Shown here: positions 1-6,984 of the stretch, piece by piece
How positions within the stretch are numbered: position 1 is the first letter of the stretch
Layout of the letters: each line of letters opens with the position of its first letter
Source of the DNA: an uncultured Muribaculaceae bacterium
GTDB taxonomy: Bacteria; Bacteroidota; Bacteroidia; Bacteroidales; Muribaculaceae
Length of the DNA: 64,000 bases
NCBI GenBank assembly: GCA_910579185.1
Contig: CAJTTG010000007.1
Coordinates: 1 to 64,000, forward strand
Reading direction: 5' to 3'
The notes under the pieces: generated by a model
What the model saw: the letters and a program-made list of their open reading frames with translations, nothing else
The model's database searches: none
What the model was told of the DNA's origin: nothing
Translations under genes and position numbers: made by a program

Positions 1-46
1 TTTGAGTTCCTTGACCGTTGCTGAATACTTCTGTGGGTAAAGAATA

Positions 47-70
47 GCGGCATGCCGCAGTCCCTACAGG
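47..70 (-). repeat. REP-like palindrome, single copy (GCGG subtype)
   Basis: A perfect 12-bp palindrome (GCGGCATGCCGC, 47-58) is followed by the conserved arm AGTCCCTACAGG, so the GTAG tetranucleotide lies on the minus strand. The same element recurs at 3.9-5.0, 18.3 and 44.4-46.0 kb. No gene is visible in bases 1-181 apart from this element. Confidence 0.7.
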
Positions 71-181
71 AGAGCCGTTACCTCGATCAGAGTTGGGGAG
101 TGGAGGGGTTGAGGGTTGCCGAAATTATCCCCCACGGGTGTGTTTGTTTTTACGGAGGATAGAGTTGGAGAGGTGGTAGGG

Positions 182-904
182 TTATTTCTGGAAGTGTTGG
201 TAGTCTTTGCGTGTGCGCCATGATCCGCCCCAACGGAATCCACGGGCGCGGAAAAGGCGGTAGGCCGGATCGGAGAGGGTGATCTTGAAGGGGATGTCGC
301 GGCGCGAGCGGTCGGCGTAGGGTGCGCCTTCGATAGGGGTTATGACTTTTCGTCCGTCGATGGTTCGTACGTAGGGATTGTAGAGGGGATTGATGTCGAC
401 AGCCATTCCGAGGGCGTGGCGCGAGAGTCGTTTTGATCCGTCGATCAGCCGGAAGTTGAAGCAGGATGTATTGTTTGCAGCCATTGAGGCTTGGTCGTCG
501 GCACCGAAGTTGTCGATCAGCTGCATGCGTTCAATAGGGTAGCGTTGTCGGTAGAGTTCGCGGAATATTTGGATCAGGTCGTCGGCGATAGCTTTGTTGC
601 ATACCATCTCGCCTATGCGGATGTTGCCGTGGCCGTCGTAGTGGGGCAGGAAGAGGTAGCGCAGATCGGACCATGGGACAGTGCAATTGGAGGGGTAGGA
701 CAGTCCACGCATGCGTTGCTTGGTGCATTCCGCAATTTCTTCGGAGCGGAACAGGGGGAGAAGCGATTCGGGGTCGGATAGCGAGTCGACGCACCATACG
801 TAGGCGGAGAGGGGATCGCTTTGTGAGATGTGGGGCGTGTCGGCGGTATGTGCAGTGGCTGCAATCGAGGTGATGATGCATGCTGACAGGGCTGTTGCTT
901 TCAT
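182..904 (-). CDS. Exported M15-family (D-Ala-D-Ala carboxypeptidase-like) peptidase
   Basis: This is probably a zinc peptidase acting on peptidoglycan peptides in the periplasm. It has an N-terminal signal peptide (start MKATALSACI, small residues before AHTADT). The central motif H-A-L-G-M-A-V-D has the HxxxxxxD spacing of zinc ligands in M15 enzymes. The C-terminal D-Y-Q-H supplies the last histidine, after a typical GFRWGG stretch. An upstream TTG start (931) is unlikely because it overlaps a Bacteroidetes -7 box (TAACTTTG on the minus strand, 929-936). The ATG at 904 leaves a leader of about 20 nt and gives 240 aa. It is a single gene facing away from mutS. The family call is good; the exact substrate (L,D or D,D bond) cannot be read from sequence. 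Confidence 0.85.
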   Translation of the reverse strand: MKATALSACIITSIAATAHTADTPHISQSDPLSAYVWCVDSLSDPESLLPLFRSEEIAECTKQRMRGLSYPSNCTVPWSDLRYLFLPHYDGHGNIRIGEMVCNKAIADDLIQIFRELYRQRYPIERMQLIDNFGADDQASMAANNTSCFNFRLIDGSKRLSRHALGMAVDINPLYNPYVRTIDGRKVITPIEGAPYADRSRRDIPFKITLSDPAYRLFRARGFRWGGSWRTRKDYQHFQK

Positions 905-1020
905 TTGCTTAGAGGGAATTTGACGGGGCAAAGTTAATATAAAGCGTTGTCACGGGCAATGACCTGGAAGTAAAAAAGTGGGGAGGTTGATTTGTGGGAA
1001 TGGGGATTAATTGCTAATTT

Positions 1021-1028
1021 TACGTTTG
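1021..1028 (+). promoter_or_regulatory. Candidate -7 box for mutS
   Basis: TACGTTTG fits the Bacteroidetes TAnnTTTG -7 element and would give a leader of about 40 nt before mutS. The nearest upstream TTTG (991-994) is 26 nt away, longer than usual, so support is only moderate. Confidence 0.45.
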
Positions 1029-1069
1029 TAATAACGTCCTGAAAGGGCATAAAACCGATAGAGAGCAAG

Positions 1070-3706
1070 ATGGCAAAGAAGATAGTGGAGACTCCGCTGA
1101 TGAAGCAGTATTTCGAAATGAAGCAGAAGCACCCCGACGCGGTGTTGCTGTTTCGTGTCGGTGACTTCTACGAGACTTTTTCCGATGATGCCATCACGGC
1201 TTCCGAGATCCTGGGTATCACGCTGACGCGGCGTGCCAACGGGTCGGCGCAGTCGGTTGAGCTGGCCGGTTTTCCCCATCATGCCCTCGACACGTATCTT
1301 CCGAAGCTGATCAGAGCCGGAAAGCGCGTTGCTATCTGCGAGCAGCTTGAAGATCCGAAGCTGACCAAGAAGCTGGTGAAGCGCGGCATCACGGAGCTGG
1401 TGACACCGGGTGTCAGCCTCGGGGATAATATCCTTGACAACCGTCGCAACAATTTCCTTGCGGCTGTGGCTATGAGTCCCCGTCAATGGGGAGTGGCGTT
1501 TCTGGATATCTCGACGGGCGAGTTCATGACGGCTGAGGGGAGTCCGGATCACGTTGGAAAGCTATTGGCCAAGTTCGCACCAAAAGAGGTGCTCGTGGAG
1601 CGCGGCAAGAAGAAGGATTTCGCGGAAAAGGTTGATGCGAATTATCTGATATTTGAACTCGACGACTGGGTGTTCACGGAGCCTACAGCCAGAGAGCGTC
1701 TGATGAAGCAGTTCCAGACGGGATCACTGAAGGGTTTCGGCGTGGAGAGCATGCCGCTGGCCATCATAGCCTCCGGAGCGGTGCTCTATTATCTCGATAT
1801 CACCAATCATACGAATGTGAGTCATATCGCGGCTCTGTCGCGTATTGATGAGGAACATTATGTGAGGCTGGACAACTTCACGATCCGCAATCTTGAGCTG
1901 ACGGATTCGATGGCTCCCGACGGCAAGAGTCTGCTGGATGTCATAGACCGAACGTTGACCCCGATGGGTGCGCGAATGCTGCGCCGGTGGGTTCTTTTCC
2001 CATTGAAGGATGTGGCTCAGATCAACAGCCGCCTTAACGTGGTCACGGAGTTCATGCGTCAGCCCGATCTGCGCGAGGAGCTGAGCACGGCGCTTGGTCA
2101 TATCGGGGATCTTGAGCGACTGATAGGCAAGGTTGCCGTGGGGCGAGTGAGCCCGAGAGAGCTGAATCAGCTATGTCAGGCTCTGACCACTCTCGAACCG
2201 ATGAAACGGGCATGCATGGAGAGCGACGATGCGACACTACGCGCTATCGGCGATCAGCTGAATCCGTGTGCCGGCATCCGCGACCGTATAGCCCGTGAGA
2301 TTGTTGACGATCCTCCGGCAGCCCTGAACCGCGGCGAGGTGTTCCGCCAGGGTGTGGATGATGAGCTTGACGAACTGCGCCAGATCGCATTTAACGGCAA
2401 GGACTATCTGATGCGCATCCAGCAGCGAGAAAGCGCGGCTACGGGCATCACAAGCCTGAAAATAGGATATAACAACGTGTTCGGCTACTATATAGAGGTG
2501 ACCAATACCCACCGCGACAAAGTTCCGGCGGAGTGGGTGCGCAAGCAGACGCTGGTCAATGCCGAACGCTACATCACATCGGAACTGAAGGAATATGAAG
2601 AGAAGATTCTCGGGGCGCAGGAGCGGATATCCGTCATCGAGACCCGATTGTATGGCGAGCTCGTGGCGGCTGTGGCTCAGTATATCCAGGCTATCCAGCT
2701 GGATGCTGTGCTGACGGCACGGCTGGACTGTCTGCTGTCGCTGACACGCGTCGCGATCGAGAACCGGTACTGCCGCCCGACGGTTGATGATTCCCTCGAT
2801 ATAGAGATCGTGGAGGGGCGTCATCCGGTCATTGAGCGCGAGCTCCCTCCGGGAGAGCCATACATAGCGAACACCGTGCGTCTGTCCAACACGTCGACCC
2901 AGATCATGATGATCACAGGTCCTAACATGTCGGGTAAGTCGGCATTGCTTCGCCAGACGGCTCTGACGGTGCTTATGGCACAGATAGGCAGCTTTGTGGC
3001 CGCTGATTCGGCAAGAATTGGCATCGTTGACAAGATTTTTACCCGAGTGGGCGCAAGCGACAATATATCGCACGGCGAATCGACCTTTATGGTTGAGATG
3101 ACCGAGGCAGCTTCAATCCTCAACAATCTGAGCGCACGGAGCCTTGTGCTTTTCGATGAGCTCGGCCGCGGCACCTCGACCTACGACGGCATATCCATAG
3201 CGTGGGCCATCGTTGAACATATCCATAATCATCCCACAGCCGGAGCCAAGACTCTGTTTGCCACACACTATCATGAGCTGAACGAGATGGAGAGCAGTTT
3301 TGAGCGCGTGGAGAACTACAATGTGTCGGTCAAGGAGATCGACGGCAAGGTGGTGTTCCTGCGCAAACTGACCCGTGGAGGCAGCGAGCATAGCTTCGGT
3401 ATCCATGTGGCCAAGCTGGCCGGAATGCCGTCGTCGATAGTGAAACGCGCTGACGAGGTGCTGAAACAGCTTGAGCAGACCTATCGTGGCGGCGAAGAGG
3501 ATGTGCGTCGTCAGGCTGTCAGTTCGGCTTCGGGTAGTGGCAGCCGGAGCGGCGATGGCATGCAGCTGTCGTTCTTCCAGCTCGACGACCCGGTATTGTC
3601 GCAGATCCGCGATGAGATTCTGTCGACCGACATAAACAATCTCACACCGATGGCCGCCCTCAACAAACTCAACGAAATCAAGACAATCCTGACCGGCAAG
3701 GCGTGA
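1070..3706 (+). CDS. mutS: DNA mismatch repair protein MutS
   Basis: MutS recognises base mismatches and small loops and starts methyl-independent mismatch repair with MutL. At 878 aa it has the usual length. The N-terminal mismatch-binding motif Phe-Tyr-Glu is at residues 33-35 (GDFYETF). The C-terminal ABC-type ATPase has Walker A GPNMSGKS at about 617, where many homologues have GPNMGGKS, then Walker B LVLFDELGRGTSTYDG at about 693-707 and the ATHYHEL histidine motif. The tail contains LSFFQLDDP and a helix-rich end typical of the dimerisation region. It is transcribed alone. Downstream, 1.4 kb carries no gene. Confidence 0.98.
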   Translation: MAKKIVETPLMKQYFEMKQKHPDAVLLFRVGDFYETFSDDAITASEILGITLTRRANGSAQSVELAGFPHHALDTYLPKLIRAGKRVAICEQLEDPKLTKKLVKRGITELVTPGVSLGDNILDNRRNNFLAAVAMSPRQWGVAFLDISTGEFMTAEGSPDHVGKLLAKFAPKEVLVERGKKKDFAEKVDANYLIFELDDWVFTEPTARERLMKQFQTGSLKGFGVESMPLAIIASGAVLYYLDITNHTNVSHIAALSRIDEEHYVRLDNFTIRNLELTDSMAPDGKSLLDVIDRTLTPMGARMLRRWVLFPLKDVAQINSRLNVVTEFMRQPDLREELSTALGHIGDLERLIGKVAVGRVSPRELNQLCQALTTLEPMKRACMESDDATLRAIGDQLNPCAGIRDRIAREIVDDPPAALNRGEVFRQGVDDELDELRQIAFNGKDYLMRIQQRESAATGITSLKIGYNNVFGYYIEVTNTHRDKVPAEWVRKQTLVNAERYITSELKEYEEKILGAQERISVIETRLYGELVAAVAQYIQAIQLDAVLTARLDCLLSLTRVAIENRYCRPTVDDSLDIEIVEGRHPVIERELPPGEPYIANTVRLSNTSTQIMMITGPNMSGKSALLRQTALTVLMAQIGSFVAADSARIGIVDKIFTRVGASDNISHGESTFMVEMTEAASILNNLSARSLVLFDELGRGTSTYDGISIAWAIVEHIHNHPTAGAKTLFATHYHELNEMESSFERVENYNVSVKEIDGKVVFLRKLTRGGSEHSFGIHVAKLAGMPSSIVKRADEVLKQLEQTYRGGEEDVRRQAVSSASGSGSRSGDGMQLSFFQLDDPVLSQIRDEILSTDINNLTPMAALNKLNEIKTILTGKA

Positions 3707-3766
3707 TAATTGTCATGGCATTGGCTGACCAACGCTACTTGTTTTTGTCAGGCATTACAAAGTTAC

Positions 3767-3815
3767 GTTAGTCACCTTAGTCAGTCTAGTCACGGTGACT
3801 AACATGACTAATGGT
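3767..3815. repeat. Short 9-nt dyad repeat
   Basis: Imperfect copies of TTAGTCACC / CTAGTCACG are followed by GTGACTAAC / ATGACTAAT, mirrored around G 3794. The centre (TAGTCAC G GTGACTA) is identical to the larger dyad at 4486-4595. Confidence 0.65.
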
Positions 3816-3873
3816 TACGTTTATCCATGCAAACAAATTGATTATCCGGGTGTTATGCGGACATTATCCGGAC

Positions 3874-3897
3874 GCGGCATGCCGCAGTCCCTACAGG
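3874..3897 (-). repeat. REP-like palindrome (GCGG subtype)
   Basis: The core is at 3874-3885, followed by AGTCCCTACAGG. GTAG is on the minus strand. This is a single copy with no intact partner. Confidence 0.7.
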
Positions 3898-3985
3898 CGA
3901 GGGGGATAATTACTGCTCTCGTCGCTGATGATTCCGCATCAACCGATTGTGTCCAACTTCATTCGCCACATTTGTCAGCCCTGTC

Positions 3986-4011
3986 GGGGTAGCGGCTCTC
4001 CGAGCCGTATA
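3986..4011. repeat. REP-like palindrome, GGCTC family
   Basis: A hairpin of GCGGCTC-tcc-GAGCCGT (3992-4008) is flanked by GGGGTA and ATACC. It matches three copies at 56.1-56.3 kb. Confidence 0.55.
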
Positions 4012-4045
4012 CCGAACCGTCAGCATTGGCGATGGTTTCGGCCAA

Positions 4046-4060
4046 CCGCACGGAGTGCGG
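4046..4060. repeat. CCGCAC palindrome, copy 1 of 3
   Basis: CCGCACGGAGTGCGG forms a 6-bp stem with a 3-nt loop, followed by TGACCCCGAGCAGCCCCGAC. Near-identical copies occur at 4771-4785 and 5057-5071, each preceded by a GATGRTTYCGG-type stretch. The unit is therefore longer than the palindrome (about 50 bp). Confidence 0.65.
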
Positions 4061-4485
4061 TGACCCCGAGCAGCCCCGACAGGCATGGGTGATTTGCAAA
4101 TATGGCGTAGCAGGGATATATGGCGTGGGTGATTGTTCGTAGCCGTGGGGGGTAGCGTTGTCCATGTTTCACTCCAGTTTTGCCTACGCTACTTGATAAT
4201 ACCACAGTTCAGCCTACGCCACTTGATAATACTATGGCTGACCAACGCTACTTGTTTCTGTCAGCATTGCAAAAAATCATAATAGGGAAATATTTAGCTA
4301 TGCTAAATTATTGAACACTCTCTCCCTCTTCCAACTCTCTCCTATATATTATATATCCGGAGGTGGCTGTCAGTAACGCCGGAGCTGTTGGTTATATGGC
4401 TCCCTGTATGTCTGTGATACAAAGTTACGACACAAAACTGCCCTTTGTGTGCTTTTCTGCGTTTTCGATTCAAAAAAATATTCAA

Positions 4486-4595
4486 CCTAGTCACTCTAGT
4501 CACTCTAGTCACTCTAGTCAGTCTAGTCGCTCTAGTCACGGTGACTAAAGTGACTAAGATGACTAAGATGACTAAGATGACTAACGTGACTAAGG
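4486..4595. repeat. 110-bp dyad built from 9-nt repeats
   Basis: The left arm is six tandem 9-mers of the type CTAGTCACT. The right arm is six 9-mers of the type GTGACTAAG or ATGACTAAG. The two arms are inverse complements around G 4540 with few mismatches. Such a unit could extrude as a cruciform or fold as a long RNA hairpin. It is not a CRISPR, because there are no spacers. Confidence 0.8.
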
Positions 4596-4611
4596 CATAT
4601 CCACTCTTGCT

Positions 4612-4722
4612 TGTAGGGACTGCGCCATGGCGCGTCCGGTTCCGTCCATCCGTGTAAACATATTGATTATCCGGGTATTTTCCGGGTGTTTTCCGGACGC
4701 GGCATGCCGCAGTCCCTACAGG
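4612..4722. repeat. BIME-like inverted REP pair 1
   Basis: A plus-oriented REP (GTAG, core GCGCCATGGCGC at 4622-4633, then GTCCGG) faces a minus-oriented REP (core GCGGCATGCCGC at 4699-4710). Core-to-core spacing is 77 bp, identical to pair 2. The linker holds TTATCCGGGT-type short repeats. Confidence 0.75.
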
Positions 4723-4770
4723 TGAGGGGGGATAATTACGTCCCCAGTTGGCGATGATGATTCCGGACAA

Positions 4771-4785
4771 CCGCACGGAGTGCGG
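4771..4785. repeat. CCGCAC palindrome, copy 2 of 3
   Basis: Same palindrome and downstream GTGACCCCGAGCAGCCCC context as the copy at 4046-4060. Confidence 0.65.
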
Positions 4786-4869
4786 TGACCCCGAGCAGCC
4801 CCGACATGGCGTTGGTGATTTGTGTCCGGATTCATTCGCCACATTCATCAGCCCTGTCGGGGGCTCTCC

Positions 4870-4980
4870 TGTAGGGACTGCGCCATGGCGCGTCCGGCTC
4901 CGTATAGCTGTGCGAATGGATTGATTATCCGGGTGTTATCCGGGTATTATCCGGACGCGGCATGCCGCAGTCCCTACAGG
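4870..4980. repeat. BIME-like inverted REP pair 2
   Basis: The plus core is at 4880-4891 (GCGCC type) and the minus core at 4957-4968 (GCGGC type). Their 77-bp spacing and linker closely match the pair at 4612-4722. Confidence 0.75.
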
Positions 4981-5056
4981 CGAGAGGGGTAATTACTACC
5001 CCATTGGCGATGATACCGGCCTATCGAACCATTCCATTGACGATGATTTCGGCCAA

Positions 5057-5071
5057 CCGCACGGAGTGCGG
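5057..5071. repeat. CCGCAC palindrome, copy 3 of 3
   Basis: Same palindrome, here running directly into an AGTCCCTACAGGCGAG arm of the REP family. This suggests a recombination join between two repeat families. Confidence 0.6.
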
Positions 5072-5141
5072 TGACCCCGAGTAGTCCCTACAGGCGAGGG
5101 GGGATTATGGTCTGTTGCGGCAGGGGGTTGGCGGTCGCTGA

Positions 5142-6209
5142 TCAGGCATGGAGCAGATCGCGGCAGATGTCGATGGCTGCGGTGATGTCGGCAGGGGCAA
5201 CCTCACAGTCTATCACCGGCGATCCGGCGGCTTGCAGGAGGGTGAAGTTTATGGAGTCGGCTGTGATGTTTTTCTTGTCATGGCGCATCAGTTGCAGGAG
5301 ACGGTCGTAGTCGGAGCAAAGGGCTGATGGCGATGGGTAGTGTGTGTCGACGTATGATGCCACGGCGTGCAGGATCTGTGTGTCGAGACCTTTGAGCATG
5401 CGCGAGAGCACGAGGTCGACGACGAGCCCCCATGCCACGGCATGGCCATGGGGTACGGGGGAGTCCTTTTCCATTGCCAGCGATTCGAATGCATGGGCTG
5501 CGGTGTGACCGAGGTTCAGGGCTTTCCGGATTCCGTGTTCGTGGGGGTCTTCGGCCACTATGCGCTGTTTGACCTTTATGCTGCGTTCGAGCAGCTGTTG
5601 CAGTCGGTCGTAGTCGGGGTTTGAGAGGTCGAAGTCGAGAGCCTCGGCCAAGGCGTCAGCTCCTTCCAGCAGGGCGTGTTTGAGGAGTTCGGCGTAGCCG
5701 GAGAGCAGTTCGGCAGCAGGGAGCGTTGCGAAAAATCTGGCGTTGACAATCACGGCCAACGGGTTGGCGAACACTCCGATCTCGTTCTTGAGTCCGGCGA
5801 AGTTGACGGCTGTTTTGCCGCCTAAAGCCGCGTCGACAGCTCCGAGCAGGGTTGTGGGTATGTTGACGCATCGCACTCCGCGTTTGAACGTGGCGGCAGC
5901 AAATCCTCCCATATCGGTCACCATTCCGCCGCCTATGTTGACCACCATGGAATGACGTGTGGCGCCTTCAGCTGACAGCCGGCTCCAGATCGAGGCCAGG
6001 GCATCAATGTTTTTGTTCTCGTCACCGGCGTCGACAGTTATCAGCCGTGCGGAGTCGAGAGCTTGACAATTATCCATCAGCGGACGAGCTATCAGCGGTG
6101 AGGTATTGCTGTCGGCGATGATGAATATGCCTTTTGGTTTCTCTTTCTCAATGATGCCGGCAAGAGAGGATGCCACGCAATCGGTGAATATCAGTGAGGT
6201 GTCGGACAT
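5142..6209 (-). CDS. aroB: 3-dehydroquinate synthase AroB
   Basis: AroB converts DAHP to 3-dehydroquinate, step 2 of the shikimate pathway, in the cytoplasm, using NAD and a divalent metal. At 355 aa it has the family length. It shows the NAD-binding glycine stretch GGGMVTDMGGFAAATFKRGV, a PTTLLGAVDAALGGKTAVN segment, the metal-ligand regions E-LLKHALLEG and LNLGHTAAHAFES, and PVPHGHAVAWG. It is the last gene of a four-gene minus-strand operon, 22 nt after the HAD phosphatase. AroA of the same pathway is far away at 58.1 kb. Little doubt. Confidence 0.96.
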   Translation of the reverse strand: MSDTSLIFTDCVASSLAGIIEKEKPKGIFIIADSNTSPLIARPLMDNCQALDSARLITVDAGDENKNIDALASIWSRLSAEGATRHSMVVNIGGGMVTDMGGFAAATFKRGVRCVNIPTTLLGAVDAALGGKTAVNFAGLKNEIGVFANPLAVIVNARFFATLPAAELLSGYAELLKHALLEGADALAEALDFDLSNPDYDRLQQLLERSIKVKQRIVAEDPHEHGIRKALNLGHTAAHAFESLAMEKDSPVPHGHAVAWGLVVDLVLSRMLKGLDTQILHAVASYVDTHYPSPSALCSDYDRLLQLMRHDKKNITADSINFTLLQAAGSPVIDCEVAPADITAAIDICRDLLHA

Positions 6210-6231
6210 GTCGGGGGGTGAATGTTTTTGG

Positions 6232-6981
6232 TCAGTTATAGTTGTTCATTGTCGTTATCATGCCATAGATCAGCATTGGTAGGCTATCGGCGAAGTAGGG
6301 CATGGATGGGAACACGATGTCGGCACCGGCTTCTTCAAGAGCTTCTGCCGGGATTGGCCCTGTGGTTACGCCTATTGTGAATGCTCCGGCACGACTGCCC
6401 GATTCCACTCCAAGAGGCGCGTTCTCGACCACTATGCATTCGTTTGGCTGCGCTCCGGCCATGCGCATGGCAGCGAGATAGGGTTCGGGATCCGGCTTGC
6501 CGTGGGTCACATCGCGCGAGGTGATCATCAAGTCGGGGGAGAAAGCCCCGGGGAAGTCGCGCTCAAGGCGGTCGATCAGAGTGCGCTGCCCCGATCCGGT
6601 GACGAGGACACGGCGTATTCCGGCCTGCTGCATGAACTCCAGGAACTCGCGGGCACCGGGCATGGGCTTGACTGGCGGCATTTCCGCGAAAAGCTCGGTC
6701 TTTCGCCGGTACAGCAGCTTGCATTCGTCGGGTGTGGCATCGCGGTTGAAAGCGCGGTTGAAGAGGATGTTGATGGTGGATGCACCGGTGCGTCCCTCAA
6801 ACATGAAGAAGTCGTCGATCGGCACCTCTACCCCCACCTCGCGCATCATCTGTTGCCACGCACGGGCATGGGATGGCATGGAATCATAGAGCGTGCCGTC
6901 CATGTCGATCAGAGCTACACGTGGGGTTAGTGTTATCTGGGACTGGCGCAGGAGGTATCGTTGAATGGCGGAATTATACAT
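6232..6981 (-). CDS. HAD-superfamily phosphatase (beta-phosphoglucomutase-like)
   Basis: A cytoplasmic HAD hydrolase of 249 aa. Motif I is DMDGTLYDS (nucleophile Asp in the first D-x-D), motif II is VTGSGQR, a Lys lies in THGKPDPEPY, and motif IV is VVENAPLGVESG. The helical cap (HARAWQQMMREVG..., residues about 38-95) marks it as a class C1 phosphatase or phosphomutase of the beta-phosphoglucomutase/YcjU type. Substrate is unknown. It sits 3 nt after the AsmA-like gene and 22 nt before aroB, so it is co-transcribed. Confidence 0.88.
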   Translation of the reverse strand: MYNSAIQRYLLRQSQITLTPRVALIDMDGTLYDSMPSHARAWQQMMREVGVEVPIDDFFMFEGRTGASTINILFNRAFNRDATPDECKLLYRRKTELFAEMPPVKPMPGAREFLEFMQQAGIRRVLVTGSGQRTLIDRLERDFPGAFSPDLMITSRDVTHGKPDPEPYLAAMRMAGAQPNECIVVENAPLGVESGSRAGAFTIGVTTGPIPAEALEEAGADIVFPSMPYFADSLPMLIYGMITTMNNYN

Positions 6982-6984
6982 TGT

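Larger units (their letters stand above)
3707..5141. other. Gene-free block of interspersed repeats
   Basis: No plausible gene is seen in these 1.4 kb; the ORFs here are made of repeats. The block contains four GCGGCATGCCGC or GCGCCATGGCGC REP pairs or singles, three CCGCACGGAGTGCGG palindromes, two 9-nt dyad repeats, one ACGGCTC-type palindrome, and a near-identical direct repeat (about 3722-3762 and 4234-4274, beginning GGCTGACCAACGCTACTTG). A 21-bp repeat around GCCTACGCTACTTGATAATAC lies at about 4181 and 4211. It looks like a landing zone for REP elements between convergent genes mutS and aroB. Confidence 0.75.

Noticed and set aside
4486..4595. Possible CRISPR array
   Set aside because: The 9-nt units are contiguous, with no unique spacers, and the two halves are mirror images. 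No cas gene is in the window.
4363..4848. Repetitive ORFs on both strands (Thr-Leu-Val and Thr-Lys-Met repeats)
   Set aside because: They are translations of the 9-nt dyad repeat and REP arms. They have no start context, and the strands give equally open frames.
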